A stretch of 64,000 nucleotides of DNA from assembly GCF_008806325.1 (NCBI RefSeq), contig NZ_WACR01000004.1, positions 124,001-188,000 of the forward strand, written 5' to 3'. Source of the stretch: Salibacter halophilus. Its GTDB lineage: Bacteria > Bacteroidota > Bacteroidia > Flavobacteriales_G > Salibacteraceae. Both the position numbers and the translations under genes were made by a program. The notes beneath the pieces are model-generated. The model saw only the letters and a list, made by a program, of their open reading frames with translations. It ran no database searches and was not told the DNA's origin. Shown one piece after another: positions 43,062 through 50,951 of this stretch (position 1 is the first letter of the stretch; every line of letters starts with the position of its first letter).

Positions 43062-44799
43062 TCATCGAAATGAGGAATTCCTCGTTATCGCGTGTTGACA
43101 CAATTTTACTTCTCAAAAACTCCATCGCTTCAACAGCAGTCATATCACTGATATGCCTGCGGAGAATGTGCATGCGTTGTGAAACTTCTTTATCCAGCAA
43201 CAATTCATCACGTCTTGTAGAAGACGAAACGAGATCGATAGCAGGGAAAATACGTCTGTTCGCAATTTTGCGATCGAGCTGTAGTTCCATGTTACCGGTA
43301 CCTTTAAATTCTTCAAAGATCACTTCATCCATTTTAGAGCCGGTATCGATCAGAGCCGTAGCTAAAATTGTTAGCGAACCGCCACCTTCGATGTTTCTAG
43401 CTGCACCAAAGAATCCTTTTGGTTTGTGAAGAGCATTGGCATCAACACCACCACTCAATACTTTACCTGATGCCGGAGAAACAGTGTTGTAAGCACGGGC
43501 AAGGCGAGTTATTGAATCGAGCAGAATCACAACATCGTGACCAGATTCAACCATTCTCTTTGCTTTTTCCAGAACAATACCCGCAATTTTTACGTGTCTA
43601 TCTGCCGGTTCGTCAAATGTTGAAGCGATAACTTCCGCATCAACACTGCGCGCCATGTCAGTAACTTCCTCAGGTCGCTCATCGATGAGTAAAATCATCA
43701 AATAGCACTCAGGATGATTGTCAGCAATAGCGTTTGCTACTTCCTTGAGCAATTGCGTTTTACCTGTTTTAGGTTGTGCAACGATCAATCCGCGCTGTCC
43801 TTTACCAATTGGCGTGAACATATCCATGATACGCGTAGAAACACTGCTCTTTTTGTGACCAGTTAGATTGAATTTTTCCTGTGGGAAAAGAGGAGTTAGG
43901 TAGTTGAAAGGCTCACGATCACGAACCTGAACAGGTGTGCGACCATTGATCTTTTCAACTCTAATGAGAGGGAAGTATTTTTCACCTTCTTTTGGAGGAC
44001 GAATACCACCTTCAACGTTATCACCGGTCTTTAAACCAAATAATTTGATTTGAGACTGGCTCACGTAAATATCATCAGGAGAAGGAAGGTAATTGTAATC
44101 TGAAGAGCGTAAGAAACCGTATCCATCGCTCATTGTTTCCAAAACACCTTCACTCGTTACGATATTTTCAAAATCGTAGTCGAGTCCATCTTTTCTGCGC
44201 CTGTCATTTCCCTTACCGTTGTTTCTACCACCTTTGTCATTATTGTGGCGATTGTCATTGCGGTCGTTGTTTCTGCGCGAGTGATGATCGTTGTTATTAT
44301 TGCTATTGTCCTGCTTTTTGTCTTTATTAGGACCTTTGAAATCTTTCTTGTGGTTACTTTGGCGATCCTTGTTTTGGTTATCGCGCCCACCTTTATCATC
44401 CTTATTGTTGGATGGATGATTATTTCTTTTTCGGTCAGATCCCTGTTTAGACGGGCCGCCTGGTTTTTGATCCTTATTGGATTCAGGTTTAGGCTGTCTC
44501 TTATCAGGAGTCTTGTTATCGTCTTGTTTCTTTGCAGAATCTGACGGTTTATTTGAAGGGTGAGTAGAGCGAGTACGCGGTCTTCTATCCCCTTTACTGT
44601 CATCTGATTTTTTGTTGTCAGATGAATCTTTTTTTGGAGCGTTGTCCTGTTTTGTGAGTGGTTTTACCGCCTGGTAGTCGAGAATTTGATAGATGAGATC
44701 TTGTTTTTTCAAGCGGTTGATCTTAGGTACATCGAGTTCTTTAGCGATTTGCTTTAACTCTTCAACCTTTTTGTTGTTCAACTCAATAATGTCGTACAT
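43054..44799 (-). CDS. rho: Transcription termination factor Rho with disordered N-terminal insert
   Basis: 581 residues against about 420 in E. coli. The Rho_N helical domain (about 1-47, [31 protein letters not shown]) is followed by about 155 disordered residues rich in Lys, Asn, Asp, Arg and Ser (about 50-205). Then come the RNA-binding cold-shock-like domain ([28 protein letters not shown]) and the hexameric ATPase (Walker [10 protein letters not shown], Walker [18 protein letters not shown]-loop region). A similar insert in Bacteroides Rho promotes condensate formation. GGTCAGANCC at 44433 encodes GSD of the disordered part. Confidence 0.97.
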   Translation of the reverse strand: MYDIIELNNKKVEELKQIAKELDVPKINRLKKQDLIYQILDYQAVKPLTKQDNAPKKDSSDNKKSDDSKGDRRPRTRSTHPSNKPSDSAKKQDDNKTPDKRQPKPESNKDQKPGGPSKQGSDRKRNNHPSNNKDDKGGRDNQNKDRQSNHKKDFKGPNKDKKQDNSNNNNDHHSRRNNDRNDNRHNNDKGGRNNGKGNDRRRKDGLDYDFENIVTSEGVLETMSDGYGFLRSSDYNYLPSPDDIYVSQSQIKLFGLKTGDNVEGGIRPPKEGEKYFPLIRVEKINGRTPVQVRDREPFNYLTPLFPQEKFNLTGHKKSSVSTRIMDMFTPIGKGQRGLIVAQPKTGKTQLLKEVANAIADNHPECYLMILLIDERPEEVTDMARSVDAEVIASTFDEPADRHVKIAGIVLEKAKRMVESGHDVVILLDSITRLARAYNTVSPASGKVLSGGVDANALHKPKGFFGAARNIEGGGSLTILATALIDTGSKMDEVIFEEFKGTGNMELQLDRKIANRRIFPAIDLVSSSTRRDELLLDKEVSQRMHILRRHISDMTAVEAMEFLRSKIVSTRDNEEFLISMNG

Positions 44800-44946
44800 G
44801 AAAGTCTAATTAGAATAGTCAATTTAGATAGAATTCAATCACTTAATATGAAGAATCTTAAATCTTGATTTGTATTGAAATGGATTGAGGGGATAGTTGA
44901 AATCCCTCGAATACTGCAATAATACAATATTCTTGGGGATTGACAA

Positions 44947-44976
44947 TTGGGGGAGTTTATTTTTCGCATACTTTTG
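44947..44976 (+). promoter_or_regulatory. Promoter of the DUF4293 gene
   Basis: TTG (44947-44949), 19-nt spacer, TACTTTTG (44969-44976), full consensus match, 18 nt before the ATG. Confidence 0.8.
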
Positions 44977-44994
44977 GCGAAAATTTAAAGAACC

Positions 44995-45444
44995 ATGTTG
45001 CAGCGCATTCAAACAGTTTATTTGTTCATTAGTATTATCGTAGCAATTGTAGGAACGTTTTTGCCAATTTTCTATGCCACAGGACCTGATAATATGTACA
45101 GCGTCACTGCGTGGGATTTCTCTTTTGATTCAACTTCACTCATTGGGGGGTGGCCGGTTCTCATCCTGTTTATTTTATTTATCGTGATGAATGGAACCAC
45201 GATTTTTCAGTTCAAAAGTCGCACATCACAAATGACACGTATTAAGGCCAGCTATTTGGTTTTGGCTCTGACCATTGTTGCCCAGGGAGTGCTGTGGTAC
45301 TTTTGGAAAAATGAAGTTCAACTGGAAGTAATCCCGGGTTGGAGTTTTATCATTCCGGCTGTTGCTTTTGTCTTCAATGTACTTGCTTACAGGGCGATCA
45401 AGAAAGATGATGATCTTGTAAAATCTGTAGACAGATTGCGCTAA
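44995..45444 (+). CDS. DUF4293 membrane protein
   Basis: 149 residues, four membrane helices, with the family start MLQRIQTVYLFISIIVAIVG and the last helix FIIPAVAFVFNVLAYRAIKKDDDLVKS. DUF4293 genes are commonly found divergent from rho in Bacteroidota, as here; function unknown. The stop codon directly abuts the convergent phosphoesterase gene (0 bp). Confidence 0.9.
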   Translation: MLQRIQTVYLFISIIVAIVGTFLPIFYATGPDNMYSVTAWDFSFDSTSLIGGWPVLILFILFIVMNGTTIFQFKSRTSQMTRIKASYLVLALTIVAQGVLWYFWKNEVQLEVIPGWSFIIPAVAFVFNVLAYRAIKKDDDLVKSVDRLR

Positions 45445-45942
45445 TTATTTTCGCGTTTCCAGTTCGATCACATCCAAATCTTTAATCCGCTTGCCTTCAA
45501 TTGTAAAACGGAGTAATGTGCGGACTTTGTGAAAACCCACTTTTCCGCAAGCTCCGGGATTCATGTGTAGCAATCCTAGCTTTTTGTCGTTCATGACTTT
45601 GAGGATGTGCGAATGACCTGAAATAAATAAATCGGGCGTATTGGTTGTCAGTTCTTCGTAAATTCTGCGGTTGTACCTGCCCGGGTAACCGCCAATATGT
45701 GTCATAAATACTTTTACTTCTTCCACAGTAAAGCACTGATCGAGTGGGTGAGCGGCACGAATTCCCTGTCCGTCAATGTTGCCGTAAACGGCTCTGAGCG
45801 GTTTAAATGCTTCCAGTTCATCAGCAAGTGAAAGCCTGCCTATGTCACCTGCATGCCAAATTTCATCTACGTCTTTAAAGTGCTCAAACACCCGCTTGTC
45901 CAGGAAAGAATGCGTATCCGATAACAGACCAATTCGTTTCAT
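45445..45942 (-). CDS. Metallophosphoesterase, YfcE/MJ0936 family
   Basis: 165 residues from the ATG at 45940-45942. The family motifs are present: LLSDTHS (D-x-H), WHAGDIG (G-D), YGNID (G-N), MTHIGGYPG and SGHSHI. It is a Mn-dependent phosphodiesterase of the YfcE type; the substrate in the cell is unknown. The upstream start at 45960 gives a Cys/Met-rich extension not seen in the family. Confidence 0.85.
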   Translation of the reverse strand: MKRIGLLSDTHSFLDKRVFEHFKDVDEIWHAGDIGRLSLADELEAFKPLRAVYGNIDGQGIRAAHPLDQCFTVEEVKVFMTHIGGYPGRYNRRIYEELTTNTPDLFISGHSHILKVMNDKKLGLLHMNPGACGKVGFHKVRTLLRFTIEGKRIKDLDVIELETRK

Positions 45943-45989
45943 TGGCATCAAACATAACACAGTTGTATGTCTCTACAAACGTTATTCGC

Positions 45990-45997
45990 TACTTTTG
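45990..45997 (+). promoter_or_regulatory. -7 element of truA
   Basis: TACTTTTG matches TAnnTTTG and lies only 6 nt before the truA ATG (46004). The nearest TTG (45963-45965) is 24 nt upstream, slightly more than usual. This implies a leaderless mRNA. Confidence 0.55.
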
Positions 45998-46003
45998 CGC
46001 GGA

Positions 46004-46795
46004 ATGAAAAAGCGATACGCGCTCATACTTGCTTACGATGGTGCCAATTATTGCGGTTGGCAGATTCAGCCCGGTGTTGAAACAGTGCAGGGAACGCTGG
46101 AAAGTGCGCTCTCTACAATTTTACGGCAAGAAGTTGCTGTAATCGGTTGTGGTCGCACTGATACGGGTGTTCATGCCTCTTATTACGTGTCGCATATTGA
46201 GGCAGAGCTAAACAGGTCTGTTGCTGATTTGCATTATCATTTGAATAATTACTTACCTGCCGATATTGCGATTATCGATCTGCAGGAAGTGAGTAGTGAT
46301 TTTCATGCCAGATTTAATGCTGTTGAGCGCGAGTATCAGTATTTCATTCAATTGGAAAAGAATCCGTTTATGCATCGATACGCTGCGTTTAGTCACCAGG
46401 AACTGGATATAGAAAAAATGAATGAAGCGGCTAAAAAATTACTCATAGCTGAGGAATTTGGTGCATTTTGCAAAGCGGGTAGTCAGAACCAAACGAACAT
46501 TTGTGATGTTCGGGTAGCAGAGTGGGATGTGAATGAATCACAACTCACTTTTACGATAAGCGCAAACAGGTTTTTGCGGAATATGGTGAGAGCCATCGTT
46601 GGTACGCTTATAGAAGTGGGAAGAGGAAAATTAACTGTGGCGGATTTCGAAGAAATTATAGATTCGCAGGATCGTACAAAAGCAGGTTTCTCGGCTCCGG
46701 CCAACGGTTTGTTTTTGACAGATGTTAAATATGGATCTGACCAATTGAATACAACAAATTACAAACGAGTGAAGTTAGGTTTAAATGGCAAATAG
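46004..46795 (+). CDS. truA: tRNA pseudouridine(38-40) synthase
   Basis: 263 residues. The catalytic region GCGRTDTGVHASYYV contains the invariant Asp, and the N-terminus YALILAYDGANYCGWQIQP is typical. Further motifs are FNAVEREYQYFI and FLRNMVRAIVGTLIEVGRG. Modifies uridines 38-40 in the anticodon arm. The start at 46004 fits the family; the frame is open further upstream but overlaps the divergent gene. The 3' end overlaps the ABC transporter gene by 11 bp. Confidence 0.95.
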   Translation: MKKRYALILAYDGANYCGWQIQPGVETVQGTLESALSTILRQEVAVIGCGRTDTGVHASYYVSHIEAELNRSVADLHYHLNNYLPADIAIIDLQEVSSDFHARFNAVEREYQYFIQLEKNPFMHRYAAFSHQELDIEKMNEAAKKLLIAEEFGAFCKAGSQNQTNICDVRVAEWDVNESQLTFTISANRFLRNMVRAIVGTLIEVGRGKLTVADFEEIIDSQDRTKAGFSAPANGLFLTDVKYGSDQLNTTNYKRVKLGLNGK

Positions 46796-48548
46796 TGTAT
46801 CGGGAAGAGCTTTTGATGTGAGTTTGTTCAAGCGGGTAATGCGGTATGTTAGGCCGTACAATAAATTGTTCTACCTGACGGGAGCACTTACAATTTTGCT
46901 CGCTATTCTCACTCCACTCAGGCCTTATTTAATCCAGTACACGGTTGATAATGCCATCGTAAAACCGAATGGTCAACTTTTGATCACGCTCACGATCGTG
47001 ATGGTGAGTATCTTGATTGTTGAAGGCGGTGTTCAGTTTATTCAAACTTACATGGCCAATAAAGTTGGTCAGTCGGTGATCAAGGATTTGCGCAATGAGA
47101 CGTACGACAAAATCGTCAATTTTAAACTCAAATACTTCGATCGAACTCCAATAGGTAGGCTGGTTACGAGAGCTGTTAGTGACATTGAAACAATTAGCGA
47201 GATCTTTTCCCAGGGAATTCTCATCATTGTGGGTGACATTCTCAAACTTGTAGTGGTAATCGGGTTTATGTTTTATATAGACTGGCGATTGACGCTCTTT
47301 AGCCTTGTCCCGATCCCGCTACTCATCATCGCGACAAATATTTTTAAGAATTACATCAAGGCTGCTTTCCAGGATGTGAGAAATGCAGTTTCCAACCTCA
47401 ATTCTTTTGTCCAGGAGCATATCACGGGAATGAATATCGTTCAGATTTTCAACCAGGAAAAGCGCGAACACAAACGTTTCTCTGATATCAATAAAGAACA
47501 CATGAAAGCCCACATTCGCACGGTTTGGGCAAACTCAATATTTTTTCCGGTTGTGGAGATTTTAAGTGCTACTTCAATAGCGCTGCTCGTTTGGTGGGGA
47601 TCAAAAAGTGTTATTCAGGGTGAAGCTTCACTGGGTAATCTTGTTGCCTTCATTTTGTATATCTACATGTTGTTCAGACCCATTCGTCAACTGGCAGATC
47701 GTTTCAACGTATTGCAAATGGGAATGGTAGCCTCTGAGCGAGTTTTCAAAGTTTTGGATACTGATGCCAGAATTGAAGATTCGGGTGATAAAATACCGTC
47801 TTATTTAAAAGGGAAAATTGAATTTGATCACGTTTGGTTTGCTTATGAAGGTGAGGACTGGATTTTGAAAGACCTCACTTTTGATGTAAGCAAAGGTGAA
47901 ACAGTCGCTTTTGTGGGTGAAACCGGAGCTGGAAAAACGAGTGTAATCAATCTATTATCGCGTTTTTACGAGTTCCAAAAAGGATCGATCACGATTGACA
48001 GAGAGGATATTAGGACTTATGATCTCGCTAAGTTGAGAGAACGTGTTGGTGTTGTCTTGCAGGATGTTTTCCTCTTCAGTGATTCAATTTACAACAACAT
48101 CACGCTTTACAACGACAGTATCTCGAAGGAGAAAGTCATTGAAGCCTCAAAGCTTGTTGGCGCACATGAATTCATCATGAAGTTACCTGGTAATTATGAT
48201 TTTAACGTTCGTGAACGCGGTGGAATGCTTTCTGTTGGTCAAAGACAGTTGATTGCTTTCATTCGTGCTTATGTTTACGATCCCAGTATTTTAGTGTTAG
48301 ATGAGGCTACTTCATCAGTTGACACCGAATCGGAGATGATGATCCAGCGAGCTATTGAGGTTCTGACTAAAGGCCGAACCAGTATTGTCATTGCTCACCG
48401 TTTAGCTACTATTCAGAACGCTGATAAGATCATCGTTCTCGATAAAGGGCGCGTGATGGAAATCGGTAATCATCAGGAATTGCTGAAAAAGGACGGACAC
48501 TACAAAACGTTGTATGAGCTCCAGTTCTCAGATGCAGAAGAGAAGTGA
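46785..48548 (+). CDS. ABC exporter, fused membrane and ATPase domains (MsbA/MdlB-like)
   Basis: 587 residues. Six-helix ABC_membrane domain (about 20-305) with the coupling segment TRAVSDIETISEIF, then the ATPase: Walker A FVGETGAGKTS (about 382-392), Q-loop VVLQDVFLFS, signature MLSVGQRQL, Walker B ILVLDEATSSVD, and His switch IVIAHRL. Works as a homodimer or with a partner; the substrate may be lipid or drug. Coupled to truA by an 11-bp overlap. The stop abuts the convergent folD with no gap. Confidence 0.9.
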   Translation: MANSVSGRAFDVSLFKRVMRYVRPYNKLFYLTGALTILLAILTPLRPYLIQYTVDNAIVKPNGQLLITLTIVMVSILIVEGGVQFIQTYMANKVGQSVIKDLRNETYDKIVNFKLKYFDRTPIGRLVTRAVSDIETISEIFSQGILIIVGDILKLVVVIGFMFYIDWRLTLFSLVPIPLLIIATNIFKNYIKAAFQDVRNAVSNLNSFVQEHITGMNIVQIFNQEKREHKRFSDINKEHMKAHIRTVWANSIFFPVVEILSATSIALLVWWGSKSVIQGEASLGNLVAFILYIYMLFRPIRQLADRFNVLQMGMVASERVFKVLDTDARIEDSGDKIPSYLKGKIEFDHVWFAYEGEDWILKDLTFDVSKGETVAFVGETGAGKTSVINLLSRFYEFQKGSITIDREDIRTYDLAKLRERVGVVLQDVFLFSDSIYNNITLYNDSISKEKVIEASKLVGAHEFIMKLPGNYDFNVRERGGMLSVGQRQLIAFIRAYVYDPSILVLDEATSSVDTESEMMIQRAIEVLTKGRTSIVIAHRLATIQNADKIIVLDKGRVMEIGNHQELLKKDGHYKTLYELQFSDAEEK

Positions 48549-49424
48549 TTATTTTTTAATCGAATATGCGCGAAAGGTGTTGAGAAGTAACGCTGCACGG
48601 GTCATTGGGCCTACGCCTCCGGGAACCGGTGTGATGTGCGATGCTTTTTCTTTCACTTTATCAAAATCGACATCACCGGCAAGTCGGTAACCTCGTTTCT
48701 TTGAAGCGTCCTCAACGCGAGACATTCCAACATCAATAACAACAGCACCTTCTTTTACCATTTCAGCTTTGAGGAAATACGGATTTCCAATAGCTGCGAT
48801 TACGATATCAGCTTGTTGTGTGATTTCTTTGAGGTTTTTCGTGCGAGAGTGTGTAACAGTCACTGTTGCATTTCCAACCTTGTTGTTGCGTGACATCAAA
48901 ATGCTAATGGGAGTTCCCACAATATTACTCCTCCCGATAACAACACAGTGTTTACCTTCTGTTTCAATATCGTAACGATCGAGGAGTTCTACAATTCCCC
49001 TGGGTGTTGCTGATATAAAAGAAGGCAGGTTGAGCGCCATTCTCCCAAAGTTTTCGGGGTGGAAGCCGTCAACATCTTTATTGGGATTTATAGCTGCAAT
49101 GATTTCGTTTTCATCAATGTGATCGGGGAGAGGTAGTTGAACGATAAAGCCGTCAATATTATCGTCATTGTTGAGTTGATCGACTTTATCCAAAAGATCT
49201 TTTTCTGAAATAGTTGCAGGCAGATCGACAAGTGTGCTTTCGTAACCTATTTGTCGACAATCTTTGACTTTGGCGTTGACATAAGTATGGCTTGGACCAT
49301 CATCTCCAACTAACACAGCCGCAAGGTGGGGCGGTCGTTCACCGTTGTTTTTTAACGATTCGACTTTTTCTTTTAGTTCTTTCCTAATTTCCTGAGCCGT
49401 GCCCTTACCGTCAAGTATTGTCAT
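48549..49424 (-). CDS. folD: Methylenetetrahydrofolate dehydrogenase/cyclohydrolase
   Basis: Bifunctional enzyme of one-carbon metabolism, 291 residues. The motif YVNAKVKDCRQIGYES carries the catalytic Lys (Lys 54 region), followed by GFIVQLPLPDHI, NPNKDVDGFHPEN, the NADP site GRSNIVGTPISILM and the C-terminal PVPGGVGPMTRAAL. Lies 1 bp after ffh, an arrangement often seen in Bacteroidota. Confidence 0.97.
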   Translation of the reverse strand: MTILDGKGTAQEIRKELKEKVESLKNNGERPPHLAAVLVGDDGPSHTYVNAKVKDCRQIGYESTLVDLPATISEKDLLDKVDQLNNDDNIDGFIVQLPLPDHIDENEIIAAINPNKDVDGFHPENFGRMALNLPSFISATPRGIVELLDRYDIETEGKHCVVIGRSNIVGTPISILMSRNNKVGNATVTVTHSRTKNLKEITQQADIVIAAIGNPYFLKAEMVKEGAVVIDVGMSRVEDASKKRGYRLAGDVDFDKVKEKASHITPVPGGVGPMTRAALLLNTFRAYSIKK

Positions 49425-49425
49425 G

Positions 49426-50769
49426 TTACATTTTCATTCCGGGGATATTCTTCATTTTGTTCATCAAGCCGGCCATTTGCTGCTTGTTCCCCATCATTTT
49501 CATCATTTTGCGTGTTTCGCCAAATTGCTTGAGTAGTCGGTTTACTTCCTGCACTGAGGTTCCCGATCCTTTCGCAATTCTGTTTCTTCGGCTACCGTTG
49601 ATGATTTGTGGTTTTTCGCGTTCTTCAGGTGTCATAGAGTGGATGATCGCTTCAATTCCTGAGAATGCATCATCGTCAACGTCAACATCTTTTAAAGCTT
49701 TACCCATTCCGGGAATCATACCAACGAGATCTTTGACGTTACCCATCTTTTTGATCTGTTGAAGTTGCTGAAGGAAATCGTTGAAATCGAATTGATTCTT
49801 CGCGATTTTTTTGTTCAGCTTTCTCGCCTGTTCAGCATCGAACTGTTCCTGAGCGCGTTCAACGAGTGACACAACATCACCCATTCCCAGGATTCTGTCA
49901 GACATCCTCGATGGATGGAAAGGTGTGAGCGCATCCATTTTCTCACCCGTACCGATGAATTTGATCGGTTTTTGAACTACGGCTCTGATCGAGAGCGCAG
50001 CACCACCGCGAGTATCACCATCTAATTTTGTGAGAATAACACCTTCGTAATCGAGTCGTTGGTTGAATTCTTTTGCTGTATTCACAGCATCCTGACCCGT
50101 CATGGCATCAACCACAAAGAGCGTTTCGTTTGGATTGAGTGCATCTTTGAGCGATGAAATCTCATTCATCATGTCCTCGTCAATGGCGAGTCGGCCGGCT
50201 GTATCGACAATAACAGCGTTAAAGCCATTTTGCTTGGCGTATTCAACCGCATCTTTGGCGATTTTTACCGGATCTTTTTCTTCTTTATTGGAGTAAACTT
50301 CAGTTCCAACCTGTTCACCCACAACATGCAACTGGTCTATCGCAGCGGGACGGTAAACGTCACAGGCAACGAGTAATGGTTTTTTCCCTTTTTTGTTTTT
50401 GAGGAAATGAGCGAGTTTACCTGAGTGAGTTGTTTTACCGGAACCCTGTAAACCGGCCATCAATATTACAGCTGGATCTCCGCTGAGGTCGAGTTCTTCA
50501 TGTTCAGAACCCATTAGCTCTGTGAGCTCCTCGTGTGTGATTTTTACAAGTAACTGACCGGGAGAAACGGTGTTGAGAACATCGCGTCCCAGTGCTTTAT
50601 CTTTTACTCTATTGGTAAAATCTTTAGCGATCTTGAAGTTGACGTCAGCATCGAGTAACGACCTGCGGACTTCCTTCATGGTTTCGGCTACGTTCACTTC
50701 TGTGATCTGACCGTGACCTTTTAAAACTTTAAACGAACGCTCTAATTTATCCTGTAAATTTTCAAACAT
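49426..50769 (-). CDS. ffh: Signal recognition particle protein Ffh
   Basis: 447 residues: N domain (about 1-88), GTPase G domain with GLQGSGKTT (about 108-116), DTAGR, TKLDGD and GTGEKMD, and the Met-rich RNA/signal-binding M domain (about 330-447), ending MGNKQQMAGLMNKMKNIPGMKM. Targets ribosomes making membrane proteins. A minus-strand TACCTTTG at 50794-50801 is the likely -7 element. Confidence 0.97.
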   Translation of the reverse strand: MFENLQDKLERSFKVLKGHGQITEVNVAETMKEVRRSLLDADVNFKIAKDFTNRVKDKALGRDVLNTVSPGQLLVKITHEELTELMGSEHEELDLSGDPAVILMAGLQGSGKTTHSGKLAHFLKNKKGKKPLLVACDVYRPAAIDQLHVVGEQVGTEVYSNKEEKDPVKIAKDAVEYAKQNGFNAVIVDTAGRLAIDEDMMNEISSLKDALNPNETLFVVDAMTGQDAVNTAKEFNQRLDYEGVILTKLDGDTRGGAALSIRAVVQKPIKFIGTGEKMDALTPFHPSRMSDRILGMGDVVSLVERAQEQFDAEQARKLNKKIAKNQFDFNDFLQQLQQIKKMGNVKDLVGMIPGMGKALKDVDVDDDAFSGIEAIIHSMTPEEREKPQIINGSRRNRIAKGSGTSVQEVNRLLKQFGETRKMMKMMGNKQQMAGLMNKMKNIPGMKM

Positions 50770-50951
50770 GGAGTCTGCTGTTTTTGAGGGCTACAAAGGT
50801 ATAAAAATGACAGCATTAATCTACTAATACTACCTGTTCAAAGACTAAAGGATATGATAGAAGTAGTAATGAAGCGCATTTTGAGGTGAGATGTGGCATA
50901 TAAGAAATTGATTTTTACATTTGTAGGAAACTTAAACCTCACTGAAAACAA

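Noticed and set aside
44133-44544. Open frames on the plus strand opposite the rho N-terminal region (hydrophobic, Ile/Val-rich, or Cys-rich)
   Set aside because: They mirror the low-complexity Asn/Asp/Arg/Lys codons of the disordered Rho insert on the other strand and have no promoter or homology.
45842-46003. N-terminal extension of truA by 54 residues
   Set aside because: The extension overlaps the divergent phosphoesterase gene, reads unlike any TruA, and lies upstream of the likely promoter element; the ATG at 46004 fits the family.
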